From Thermoplasmatales archaeon (GTDB lineage Archaea; Thermoplasmatota; E2; DHVEG-1), in contig DAOVGR010000050.1 of assembly GCA_030672305.1 (NCBI GenBank), positions 1 to 32,301 of the forward strand: a DNA stretch of 32,301 nt, read 5' to 3'. The translations under genes were made by a program, and so were the position numbers. Shown piece by piece: positions 8,072-14,941 of this stretch. Under the pieces are notes generated by a model. It saw only the letters and a program-made list of their open reading frames with translations, ran no database searches and was not told the origin of the DNA. How positions within the stretch are numbered: the first letter of the stretch is position 1; each line of letters begins with the position of its first letter.

Positions 8072-9121
8072 TTATTTTGTGCCCATTATTGCCTTGGTAA
8101 TATCCTCGGGCTTTACTCCTGGCGTCTGTATTTCCTTGTTCTCATAAAACTCTTCAATCTTTGGAGTGATCTCATCCTTTTCTCTATTTGTACCTTTAAG
8201 AACATCCTCCATATTTGATAGGTCTTTCTTTGGATAAAATGTAAAATCACCTGAAATCCCAATATCTTTTAGTTTCTCCATTTCTACTTCTTGGGCAGCT
8301 CTTATTAGACCACCTTTAGCTTTATAAATTCCATAAAGAATCTCCACTCCTTCTTTGATTTTCACACCTTTAGAGATTCGCGGTGTTTTCTTGAATAGAA
8401 ACTCAGATGATCTAAACCATTTTGATAGCTCTACCATTTTATTAATAATCTCATCATTCAACTTCGTTGGCTGAAGTTTACCTATAATTCCCTCATATTT
8501 TTTTATCAGTGTACTAACTATCTCTTTTCGGGGTGGAACCTTACCCAACTCTCGCCTCATAGTGGTAACATTTTCTTCTAGGGATTTATAGATTTTATCT
8601 CTGAATTTTTCATCAGGAACTTTTATTGCATTAACCATTTTTTTATAATTAAAATCAAGAATAATCGAACCCACAAAAACCATAGAATCCTGAATATCTG
8701 CACCACCCAGACCAGCAATTTTCTGACCTTTAGAAGTCACAATATCATTTACTTCACAAAATTTTGTTTCAATTCCAAAATCTTTATACGTTTCAATTGG
8801 ACCAATAGAAAGTTGCTGATAAATATCACTAATCTTCTTTAGAAAATTTGGATTATTTTTATTCCATATTAGATGATAAAAAATTTGATTTCGATCAAGA
8901 TAAACTGTACCCCCACCAACTTCTCTTCTAATTACTGGAAGATTTTCTTTTTTACAGTAATCAAGAGCTACTTCTTGTTTGGCATCCTGAAAATATCCAA
9001 TACTCATATACGGTGTCCGAGGTGATACAATTACCAGAGCTTCAATTCCCATTCTTGCAAGAGCATGAAAAATAAGCATCGATTGTTCCCAAGGTCTTTC
9101 TCCAAGATCAAATAGATACAT
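8072..9121 (-). CDS. lplA: Lipoate-protein ligase, LplA with fused C-terminal (LplB-like) domain
   Basis: About 349 aa. It would activate lipoate with ATP and attach it to lipoyl domains. The catalytic domain (about 1-250) carries RREVGGGTVYLD (65-76), the lipoate-ligase loop whose usual ending is HD, and the invariant lysine of KIAG (K134). The C-terminal domain (about 255-325; VEMEKLKDIGISGDFTFYP) resembles the accessory domain that Thermoplasma encodes separately as LplB; here both are in one chain. The start is ATG at 9121, because AAGGTGA lies five bases before it; the GTG at 9130 is part of that ribosome site. No lipoyl-dependent dehydrogenase or glycine-cleavage gene is in view, so the acceptor protein is unknown. 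Confidence 0.82.
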   Translation of the reverse strand: MYLFDLGERPWEQSMLIFHALARMGIEALVIVSPRTPYMSIGYFQDAKQEVALDYCKKENLPVIRREVGGGTVYLDRNQIFYHLIWNKNNPNFLKKISDIYQQLSIGPIETYKDFGIETKFCEVNDIVTSKGQKIAGLGGADIQDSMVFVGSIILDFNYKKMVNAIKVPDEKFRDKIYKSLEENVTTMRRELGKVPPRKEIVSTLIKKYEGIIGKLQPTKLNDEIINKMVELSKWFRSSEFLFKKTPRISKGVKIKEGVEILYGIYKAKGGLIRAAQEVEMEKLKDIGISGDFTFYPKKDLSNMEDVLKGTNREKDEITPKIEEFYENKEIQTPGVKPEDITKAIMGTK

Positions 9122-9248
9122 ATAAGTCACCTTCTATATTGTTACTCCAAATCTAGTTGAGAATTATTAAGATACAACAATCCGCAACGGCTTAGCCCTA
9201 AAAGTAATTTTTGACATAAATGTCGTGTTTTTGACCTTAAAGTCTGAC

Positions 9249-9310
9249 CCTAAAGTCACTTTAGGTGCAAAGCCAGCTTTGCACCCTTATTCAAATCTGC
9301 ACCCATATTA
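9249..9310. repeat. Dispersed palindromic repeat, copy E: two overlapping palindromes
   Basis: CCTAAAGT-C-ACTTTAGG (9249-9265) is a perfect 8-bp inverted repeat. It shares its last two bases with a second perfect one, GGTGCAAAGC-CA-GCTTTGCACC (9264-9285, 10-bp arms). The following CTTATTCAAATCTGCACCCATATT parallels the right part of copies at 7898-7934 and 11765-11814. Confidence 0.7.
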
Positions 9311-9510
9311 ACTGTTTATAAGATAAAACCAAGTATTTTTTGTAGTATTGGGAATCGATCTAAAAACCATAGGAACAATCGATGAAAAACAGAACAACAC
9401 AATAACAAAGATAGGAAGTGCTTTATTCATTCCTCTAATTTCCCCCCACTAGATACACATTTCTTTATGATGTTCAGATATATAAATATACGGAGTAAAA
9501 AGCACATGTT

Positions 9511-9533
9511 TTAACGATTTATTGTGTAAATCC
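9511..9533. repeat. Degenerate repeat-family unit, copy C
   Basis: TTAACGATTTATTGTGTAAATCC resembles the TTAACACGGTTTATTGTGCAAAGCC core at 10776-10800, with a short gap and a few substitutions. It lies just upstream of the beta-helix gene promoter. Confidence 0.45.
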
Positions 9534-9633
9534 CTTATAAACAAATATTTTTTGAAAATGTTATAATATTTATCTTTATCGAAAAATTTTTTTTATGCTA
9601 ATGCATATCATATTATAAGGAGGTGAAAGAAAA

Positions 9634-10707
9634 ATGAAAAAATCAATGTTAGTAATAATTGTAAGTATTCTACTAATAACAATAATCCCATTCTCTGTAT
9701 CAACAACTCAAATATTTGAAAATACCATATATGTTGATGATGATGCACCACCAGAATGGTATGATGAAACACATGTACGAACGATTCAAGAAGGAATAGA
9801 TGCTGCTTCAGATGGTAATACAATATTCATTTACAACGGAATATATCAACCATCTACAAATATCCATGTATACAAAGAAGTAACTATCATTGGTGAAAGT
9901 AAAGAAGGTGTCATTGTTGAACATGAAATAGGATCGGAAGAGCTTTCCATCAGAGCAAAAAACGTTGAAGTGAGTACAATCACTTTTAGGAACTTTAGAA
10001 TAACAAATCAAGGCATTTACGACAATTCAATCATAACAAATAATGTTTTCATTATTGATAATGAAGAAAAACACTGGAATCCAGAAGTAATATATATCGC
10101 TGGAGAAAACAATGAGATTTCAAATAATATAATGACATTTACAGGTACTTATGATGGAAGTAAAAATCCCAGTGTAGGTATATTTTTCCAATGTTATGAA
10201 TCAAGTATCATAAATAATATTATAACAGGAGTAGGTGACGGTCCTATTGCTTTGTCTGTCCTTGATCATTTTTACTGGGAAAATGATCTTGTAAAGGGTA
10301 AAAACATCATTGAAGGAAACACGTTCACAAATAACAGGTGGGGAATACACTTAACACCAACACTACGCCCTGGATATAACAGTAGAATTGTTCATAACAA
10401 CTTTATCAGTAATAAAGAAAATGCAGAGTTCATCGTTTCTCTCCCATCAGTAATAGATATAATCAAAAAAAACATTAAACGGTTATTTAATCCTTCAGAT
10501 TCTTCCGACAAAAATAGATATACTCCGACTGGATTGCTTTTTAAATACTGGGATGAGAACTATTGGGATGATTATGATGGTAAGGGACCGAAAATGATCC
10601 CTGGAACACTACAATCTGCAGGATTAATCAATCAGTTGTTCCTCTATGTTTTTCCCTGGAGAAGCTTTGATTGGCATCCAACCAGTGTACCATACGATAT
10701 AGAATAA
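9634..10707 (+). CDS. Secreted right-handed parallel beta-helix protein
   Basis: A 357-aa exported protein with a signal peptide (about 1-24). The segment IYVDDDAPPEWYDETHVRTI followed by QEGIDAASDGNTIFI is the usual opening of archaeal and bacterial beta-helix surface proteins (PbH1/NosD-like). The central region (about 65-270) has many short strand-turn units rich in N-N-x-I/F (IINNIITG, EGNTFTNNRWG, VHNNFISN). The C-terminal block with YWDENYWDDYDGKGPKMIPG and FDWHP is a recurrent module of such proteins in sediment euryarchaea. No catalytic polysaccharide-lyase residues can be assigned. A strong AAGGAGGTGA ribosome site precedes the ATG. It is probably a glycan-binding or structural surface protein. 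Confidence 0.85.
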   Translation: MKKSMLVIIVSILLITIIPFSVSTTQIFENTIYVDDDAPPEWYDETHVRTIQEGIDAASDGNTIFIYNGIYQPSTNIHVYKEVTIIGESKEGVIVEHEIGSEELSIRAKNVEVSTITFRNFRITNQGIYDNSIITNNVFIIDNEEKHWNPEVIYIAGENNEISNNIMTFTGTYDGSKNPSVGIFFQCYESSIINNIITGVGDGPIALSVLDHFYWENDLVKGKNIIEGNTFTNNRWGIHLTPTLRPGYNSRIVHNNFISNKENAEFIVSLPSVIDIIKKNIKRLFNPSDSSDKNRYTPTGLLFKYWDENYWDDYDGKGPKMIPGTLQSAGLINQLFLYVFPWRSFDWHPTSVPYDIE

Positions 10708-10734
10708 AATCTCTTCCTCTTTTTTCTTTTAATT

Positions 10735-10800
10735 ATTTATTGTGCAAAAAGGGTATTTATTGTGCAAAACAACCATTAACACGGTTTATTGTGCAAAGCC
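10735..10800. repeat. Dispersed repeat, copies B and D (three TTATTGTGCAAA units)
   Basis: The unit TTTATTGTGCAAA occurs at about 10736, 10756 and 10783 within 65 bp. Bases 10756-10800 match 7837-7883 over the full length. The cluster lies just downstream of the beta-helix gene. Confidence 0.7.
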
Positions 10801-10817
10801 GAACTAGGAGAAAAACA

Positions 10818-10910
10818 GTGGAGAATATTACCCAAAGAGACACAGACTACCATGATACACGAGAGGGAATAGTCCTTGCAAGAAACTGGTTACAAAGCGA
10901 TTCAAAGTAA
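10818..10910 (+). CDS. Possible 30-aa peptide or gene remnant after a repeat
   Basis: GTG at 10818 follows AGGAG (10806-10810) with a seven-base spacing and opens 30 codons. The product is hydrophilic and ends GIVLARNWLQSDSK. It starts right after repeat copy B. It has no recognisable domain and may be the tail of a decayed gene. The evidence is only the ribosome site and position. Confidence 0.25.
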   Translation: MENITQRDTDYHDTREGIVLARNWLQSDSK

Positions 10911-10967
10911 AAAATCTAAAAAGTAAACTATTTAATTTTATTAGGTTTATCATTTATAGGAAAGTGA

Positions 10968-11588
10968 ATGAAAAGAATTAGACAAAAAATAAGATTTAAT
11001 ATGATATATTTTTTTGCAAGATATTTATTAAGATTTTATAGGTATTATCAATATGTACATCATTTTTTTATCTGTTACATAAAAAAGAAAAATAATCCCA
11101 AAGTTTTTTGTATCGGTTATGTTAAAACTAGTACAACATCATTATACAAAGCATTATCTATTTTAGGTTATAGAGCGACTCAAGTTTTAAGAGGAGGCAA
11201 AGAGCCAAAAGAGGGATGGGTAGAATATATTAAAAAATTGAAATATGATGCTTATGCAGATTACCCTATGTTTGAAGGTAATTTATTTAAACAGATTGAT
11301 AAAGCAATTCCTAATAGTAAATTCATTTTAACTGTAAGAGATACTATATCATGGGAAAAGAGTTTTAAGAATTATTATCTTAATTCATCAAAAAAGCAAA
11401 AAATGAGTGTTTTACAAGAAATTAATAACCATAATAAAAAAGTAGTTGCTTATTTTAAAGATAAACCATCTCAATTACTAATAATGAATATTATTGAGGG
11501 AGATGGTTGGGATAAGTTATGTAAGTTTCTGAACAAACCTATTCCAATTAAACCTTTTCCACACAAAAATAAAGGGATGTATAAATAA
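10968..11588 (+). CDS. Small sulfotransferase-family protein (PAPS-dependent fold)
   Basis: 206 aa. The 5'-phosphosulfate loop is visible as IGYVKTSTTSLYKAL (about 49-63), and the 3'-phosphate site as FILTVRDTISW (119-129) with R124. The C-terminal EGDGWDKLCKFLNKPIP then PFPHKN is typical of the Sulfotransfer_4 family. Such enzymes transfer sulfate from PAPS to a small molecule or glycan. The N-terminus (about 1-40) is basic and aromatic-rich and could associate with the membrane. The substrate is unknown. The gene stands alone between repeat-bearing spacers and is very AT-rich even for this window, hinting at recent acquisition. It is the second sulfotransfer-type gene in the window after the ASST-like protein. 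Confidence 0.78.
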   Translation: MKRIRQKIRFNMIYFFARYLLRFYRYYQYVHHFFICYIKKKNNPKVFCIGYVKTSTTSLYKALSILGYRATQVLRGGKEPKEGWVEYIKKLKYDAYADYPMFEGNLFKQIDKAIPNSKFILTVRDTISWEKSFKNYYLNSSKKQKMSVLQEINNHNKKVVAYFKDKPSQLLIMNIIEGDGWDKLCKFLNKPIPIKPFPHKNKGMYK

Positions 11589-11722
11589 TCAGAGTTAAAA
11601 ATTATTATTTAATACTACTAAATTTCCACTACTAATTTCACACTACACTATTACACAGTACCTTTGGTTCTATTAGACAGATATCATTATGACTAGACCA
11701 AGAAACATAAGGAGAGAATACT

Positions 11723-11839
11723 ATGTTTAAACCTGTTTATATGCACGATACTCCTATACTTACAGGGGCTTTGCACCCATATTGCTATATTTATACTAAT
11801 TTGGGTGCAGAACCTTTTTTCGAAATATTTAAATATTGA
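11723..11839 (+). CDS. Possible 38-aa peptide overlapping repeat copy F
   Basis: ATG at 11723 follows AAGGAGA with proper spacing and opens 38 codons, ending in TGA at 11837-11839. The peptide is aromatic-rich (MFKPVYMHDTPIL at its start). It resembles no family I know, and about 50 of its bases are repeat copy F. It is either a micropeptide or a chance frame in mobile-type sequence. Confidence 0.25.
   Translation: MFKPVYMHDTPILTGALHPYCYIYTNLGAEPFFEIFKY
11765..11814. repeat. Dispersed palindromic repeat, copy F
   Basis: GGGGCTTTGCACCCATATT resembles GCTTTGCACCCTTATTC at 9276-9292. TGCACCCA (11772-11779) and TGGGTGCA (11802-11809) form an inverted repeat, as the equivalent arms do in copy A. 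Confidence 0.6.
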
Positions 11840-11840
11840 A

Positions 11841-11880
11841 TTGTATATATACGTGTTAATACGTATAGAAACGTATTGGA
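11841..11880 (+). promoter_or_regulatory. Promoter and putative operator of the YbjQ/ABC operon
   Basis: TTGTATATAT (11841-11850) is a TATA-like box. Immediately after it come three 10-bp units each starting with ACGT (11851, 11861, 11871). They contain AATACGT (11858-11864) facing ACGTATT (11871-11877). The units would cover the -20 to +10 region of the transcript. The exact 10-bp phasing puts all three on one face of the helix, as expected for a cooperatively bound repressor. Confidence 0.5.
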
Positions 11881-11890
11881 TGTGAATAAT

Positions 11891-12133
11891 ATGAAAAATG
11901 GAAAAACAATTGGAATGATTATATTTGTAGCGGGTTTAATCATACTTATAGGATATGGGTTATATCAGGGCTTTGAAAATCTAACTATTGAGAAAATTGA
12001 TGCAGTTGTGGCAATTGGAATCGGAGCTGTTATAATTGGACTAATTGTTCTTTTTGTATCAATAGTAATTGAACAACAAAAAGGAAAAAAGAAAATGAAA
12101 GAAGAAATTAAAAAGGAGGATTTAGAACCATGA
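11891..12133 (+). CDS. Small two-helix membrane protein
   Basis: About 80 aa. Two hydrophobic segments (about residues 8-26 and 38-60) flank a short loop, and a strongly charged lysine/glutamate tail follows (EQQKGKKKMKEEIKKED). I chose the ATG at 11891, six bases after GGATGTG, over the in-frame TTG at 11876. It is the first gene of the long operon; its stop overlaps the next start (ATGA). No family is recognised. It may be an accessory membrane component of the stress/transport operon. Confidence 0.65.
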   Translation: MKNGKTIGMIIFVAGLIILIGYGLYQGFENLTIEKIDAVVAIGIGAVIIGLIVLFVSIVIEQQKGKKKMKEEIKKEDLEP

Positions 12134-12444
12134 TACTCATAAATACAGATTTTGTAACAGGTAAAGAGATAAAAGAAATAATAGGTCTTGTAAGGGGTAA
12201 TACTGTTCAGGCAAAAAGCATTGGAAAAGATTTCAAAGCCGGTTTAAGAAACATAGCTGGGGGAGAAATAATAGAATACACAAACATGCTTGCAGAGTCA
12301 AGAGAAATAGCTTTAAAACGAATGGAAGATAAAGCAAAAAAATTAGGAGCAGATGCAGTAATAAACGTTCGTTTTATGACATCATCAATAATGGGTGGCG
12401 CTGCAGAGATTCTTGCATATGGAACTGCTGTTAAACTAAAGTAG
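12130..12444 (+). CDS. YbjQ/UPF0145 family protein
   Basis: 104 aa, the full length of the family once named heavy-metal-binding domain. Typical stretches are GKEIKEIIGLVRGNTVQAKS, IGKDFKAGLRNIAGGE, LGADAVINVRF and GGAAEILAYGTAVKL. YbjQ proteins form pentameric rings; their function is not settled. A GGAGG ribosome site lies upstream, and the start overlaps the preceding stop. A second, frameshifted copy is found in the same operon (14607-14920). Confidence 0.92.
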   Translation: MILINTDFVTGKEIKEIIGLVRGNTVQAKSIGKDFKAGLRNIAGGEIIEYTNMLAESREIALKRMEDKAKKLGADAVINVRFMTSSIMGGAAEILAYGTAVKLK

Positions 12445-12449
12445 ATACC

Positions 12450-12641
12450 ATGGAAATAGCAAATACTATTCTAATTATTACTGGATTTATTGTATTATTA
12501 TTTGGAATCGGTGCATTTTTTAATCCAAGTTTTGTCAGGTGGATTAATGCACCTGGTGGTCCAAGATTGAAAGCAATAATTGCTATTGTTGTCGGAATCA
12601 TATTTATTATTGTTAGTCAAATTTTCAGGTTTCCAAATTAG
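12450..12641 (+). CDS. Small two-helix membrane protein
   Basis: 63 aa with two transmembrane segments (about 5-23 and 42-59) and a short loop NPSFVRWINAPGGPRLK. No clear Shine-Dalgarno is present, but the ATG is only five bases from the preceding stop and the frame fills the operon gap. The function is unknown. Together with the first operon gene it gives two tiny membrane proteins flanking YbjQ. Confidence 0.65.
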   Translation: MEIANTILIITGFIVLLFGIGAFFNPSFVRWINAPGGPRLKAIIAIVVGIIFIIVSQIFRFPN

Positions 12642-12653
12642 GGAGATAAACAA

Positions 12654-13997
12654 ATGAAAAAAGTAATGGTGCTAAGCACTGTATTGATAATTATAATATT
12701 GTCTTTTTCAGGATGTGTAGAAGAAAAATCAGAAAAAAAGGAAGAAACGCATACGGAAATAGCCATAGAATTTTTGACTGAAATCCAACAAGGAAATTTG
12801 AATGTTGCATATACTTATTTCAGCCCTATTATGAAAAGTCAATTCAGTATTAGTCAATTTGAAAATACATGGGATACTATAACATCTTTATATGGTGATT
12901 TTGAATCAATAAAAGATACCTCAGAATCAGTTGAAGAAGGTTATAATATTATATTTGTTAATTGTACTTTTTCGAGTAATTATTATATAATCTTTAAGAT
13001 CGTTTTTGAGGAATCAAAACAAATATCTGGTTTTTGGACTGAAAAAATTGAACCGATTTATTCATACTCAGCACCTAGTTATGCTGATGTTACAAGTTTT
13101 TCTGAGTCAGAGGTAATTATTGGAGAAAATCCCTGGACATTACCAGGAACAATATCAATACCAAATGGCGATGGTCCGTTTCCAGGTGTCGTTCTTGTAC
13201 ATGGATCTGGTCCTGCTGATAGAGATGAAACAATTGGAGCAAATAAACCATTTAAAGATATTGCATGGGGTCTTGCATCAAATAAAATAATTGTATTAAG
13301 ATATGATAAAAGAACAAAGGTTTATCCTGAGGAAACTGCGGTACTTAAAAACTTGACTCTTGAAGAAGAAATTATAGATGATGTTAATTCTGCAATTAAT
13401 CTATTAAAAACCTATGAAAAGGTAAATCATAGTCAAATGTTTGTTTTGGGTCATAGTTTAGGTGCAATGGTTGCTCCTCAAATCGCAATAACAAAAGATA
13501 ATATATCAGGTATTATAATGCTTGCAGCACCTGTTAGAGGTCTTGAGGATTTAATCTATGATCAAACAGTTTATCTTGCTGAGCTTGACGGAGTAATTGA
13601 AGAATCTGAATTAGAAAATATAGAAATTGCAAATGAATCTCGTGAAAAAATAAGGTCATTAAACATTAGTGAGGATGAACAGGTTTTAGGCGTCTATAAA
13701 CCCTACTGGGAGTATCTTAATAATTATGAACCTGTAAAAACTGCTGAAACCCTATCAATATCCATGATGATAATTCAAGGTCTTAGAGATTATCAGGTTA
13801 CCTATGAAGATGATTTTCTTGTTTGGAATGCTACTTTTTCAGATAGTACAAATGTTTTTTTAAAAACATATGAAAGTTTAAATCATTTATTTATCGCAGG
13901 TTTCGGAACTCCCACAAATACTGAGTATCTAACTGAAGGACATATAACTGAGGAAGTAATAGATGACGTTGCAAGTTTTATAAAGGGTGAAATCTAA
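12654..13997 (+). CDS. Lipoprotein with DUF3887-like domain and alpha/beta-hydrolase (esterase/peptidase-like)
   Basis: 447 aa. A signal peptide ends in the lipobox LSFSGC (C21), so the protein is probably lipid-anchored outside the membrane. Residues about 33-130 resemble the DUF3887 domain that precedes such hydrolases. The hydrolase (about 145-445) has HGSGPADRDETIG near the oxyanion site, the nucleophile S268 in GHSLGA, a likely acid D379 in GLRDYQV, and H411 in NHLF. The substrate is unknown; relatives are called esterases or dienelactone-hydrolase-like proteins. A GGGAGAT ribosome site lies seven bases before the start. Its place in the operon suggests envelope maintenance or detoxification alongside the ABC exporter. 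Confidence 0.85.
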   Translation: MKKVMVLSTVLIIIILSFSGCVEEKSEKKEETHTEIAIEFLTEIQQGNLNVAYTYFSPIMKSQFSISQFENTWDTITSLYGDFESIKDTSESVEEGYNIIFVNCTFSSNYYIIFKIVFEESKQISGFWTEKIEPIYSYSAPSYADVTSFSESEVIIGENPWTLPGTISIPNGDGPFPGVVLVHGSGPADRDETIGANKPFKDIAWGLASNKIIVLRYDKRTKVYPEETAVLKNLTLEEEIIDDVNSAINLLKTYEKVNHSQMFVLGHSLGAMVAPQIAITKDNISGIIMLAAPVRGLEDLIYDQTVYLAELDGVIEESELENIEIANESREKIRSLNISEDEQVLGVYKPYWEYLNNYEPVKTAETLSISMMIIQGLRDYQVTYEDDFLVWNATFSDSTNVFLKTYESLNHLFIAGFGTPTNTEYLTEGHITEEVIDDVASFIKGEI

Positions 13998-13998
13998 G

Positions 13999-14214
13999 AT
14001 GAAAAAAGTAACAATTACTATCAGTGATGAAGCATGGAAATGGTGGAAAGATAATCCATGGATCAATCTTTCACAACTTGCTGAAAGAGAACTGAAACGA
14101 TTAAAAGCACTTGAAGAACGCGTTTTAGGAACATGTCCTGATTGTGGCAGTGAAAAACTCCGCTTTGATGGAAAAACATATAGATGTGCTAAATGCGGAT
14201 TTGCTTATAAATAG
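13999..14214 (+). CDS. Small ribbon-helix-helix plus zinc-ribbon protein
   Basis: About 71 aa. The N-terminal half (MKKVTITISDEAWKWW through NLSQLAERELKRL) looks like a ribbon-helix-helix DNA-binding unit. The C-terminal half holds CPDCGSEKLRF-GKTYRCAKCG, a four-cysteine zinc ribbon. The start at 13999 is set by GGTGA inside the end of the preceding gene; the longer frame from 13987 would overlap it. As the only predicted DNA-binding protein in the operon, it is a candidate regulator of the ACGT-repeat promoter at 11841-11880 (inference). Confidence 0.75.
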   Translation: MKKVTITISDEAWKWWKDNPWINLSQLAERELKRLKALEERVLGTCPDCGSEKLRFDGKTYRCAKCGFAYK

Positions 14215-14400
14215 GTGATAGGAATAGAAAAGAAATATAGTGCTGAGGAAATCCAATGCCCCAAATGTCATAAAAAAGTAAAACCGTTGTTAAAACTTAA
14301 TAGAGTAAAAATTGAATTTATTGGTGCTAGATATACAGGAAATGATAAAGCATACTTCCAAATATGCCCTCAGTGTAAATTTGTAATAGGTACGAAGTAA
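14215..14400 (+). CDS. Small zinc-ribbon protein
   Basis: 61 aa with CPKC (about 15-18) and CPQC (about 52-55), enough for one zinc ribbon. The GTG at 14215 directly follows the preceding stop codon. No better start is visible, and the AGGTGAT there also resembles a ribosome site, so the true start is uncertain. The function is unknown. It is the second of three successive zinc-ribbon genes. Confidence 0.6.
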   Translation: MIGIEKKYSAEEIQCPKCHKKVKPLLKLNRVKIEFIGARYTGNDKAYFQICPQCKFVIGTK

Positions 14401-14418
14401 AAAGGTGATAATAGATAA

Positions 14419-14595
14419 ATGAAGTTTTGTCCAAAATGTGGGTCAAAAAACATTAATAGTCCTCTACCTCATGATATGCAAAAATATGAATGCAAGGATT
14501 GTGGATATATAGGTGCATTTATTATAGATGATAGAGAAATTGTAGAGGAAATTCAGAAAGAATATCTTAAAAATAAAAATAAGATTGAGGAGTGA
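14419..14595 (+). CDS. Small zinc-ribbon protein (58 aa)
   Basis: ATG at 14419 follows AGGTGATAA. The product begins MKFCPKCGSKNINSP and continues to CKDCGYIG, so four cysteines form a canonical zinc ribbon; an acidic/basic helix then ends at IEE. It resembles stand-alone zinc-ribbon proteins common in archaea. The stop overlaps the ribosome-binding stretch of the following ybjQ copy, in keeping with one transcript. The function is unknown. Confidence 0.75.
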   Translation: MKFCPKCGSKNINSPLPHDMQKYECKDCGYIGAFIIDDREIVEEIQKEYLKNKNKIEE

Positions 14596-14606
14596 GGATA
14601 TCATTT

Positions 14607-14920
14607 ATGATGGTTACAACAACAGAAAATATTCCAGGACGAAAGGTAAAAGAAGTACTAGGAATTGTATTTGGCTGCTGCGTACAAATGAAGCACATTG
14701 GTAAAGATTTAAGGGAGCTGGTAGAACAATTATTGGCGGTGAAAGTAAGCCATATACAGAACTTATGGAGGAAGCAAGACGAACTGCTATGCAAAGAATG
14801 ATTGATGATGCAAAAAAACTTGGTGCAGATGCAGTTATATGCATGAGATATGCAACAGCTCAAACAATGGGAAGCGCTGCAGAAATAATTGCATTTGGTA
14901 CAGCTGTAAAAACATTATAA
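14607..14920 (+). pseudogene. Second ybjQ gene, interrupted by a one-base frameshift
   Basis: Two frames together give a complete YbjQ protein. The first (from ATG 14607) reads MMVTTTENIPGRKVKEVLG and then IGKDLR. After the GGG at 14713-14715 the family continues only in another frame (AGRTIIGGES, LGADAVICMRY, GSAAEIIAFGTAVKTL) and ends with TAA at 14918-14920. Restoring one base at about 14713 would repair it. It could be a recent mutation, a sequencing error at a short G run, or a slippage site. It resembles the intact copy at 12130 but is clearly diverged from it. Confidence 0.85.
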
Positions 14921-14941
14921 GAATAATAGGTGAGAATTTTT

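Larger units (their letters stand above)
9122..9633. other. Long intergenic spacer between divergent genes
   Basis: About 510 bp between the divergent lplA and beta-helix genes. It contains two overlapping palindromes (9249-9285), a related sequence at 9291-9308 and a degenerate TTATTGTG unit at 9511-9533. An AT-rich promoter-like stretch (ATAATATTTATC near 9563-9574) precedes the beta-helix gene. A short open frame around 9340-9450 ends at a TAG and shows no family resemblance that I trust. Confidence 0.45.
11589..11890. other. Intergenic spacer: repeat copy F, a short ORF and the promoter of the YbjQ/ABC operon
   Basis: About 300 bp. From the left it holds a degenerate CTACTAATTTCCA-like tandem (about 11615-11655), a 38-codon ORF with a ribosome site (11723-11839) that reads through repeat copy F (11765-11814), and a TATA-like box with three phased ACGT units (11841-11880). 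Confidence 0.5.

Noticed and set aside
7940..8218. 92-codon plus-strand frame
   Set aside because: It covers the 3' end of lplA in antisense, has no ribosome site and begins inside repeat-rich spacer.
9286..9310. TTCAAATC resembling a tRNA T-loop
   Set aside because: No acceptor, D or anticodon stem can be built around it; the sequence belongs to the palindromic repeat family.
9340..9450. Short open frame before the beta-helix gene
   Set aside because: It has no clear start or ribosome site and no recognisable similarity, and is bounded by an early in-frame stop.
10735..10800. Repeated TTATTGTGCAAA units as a CRISPR-like array
   Set aside because: The units are short, unevenly spaced and lack uniform unique spacers, and no cas gene is present.
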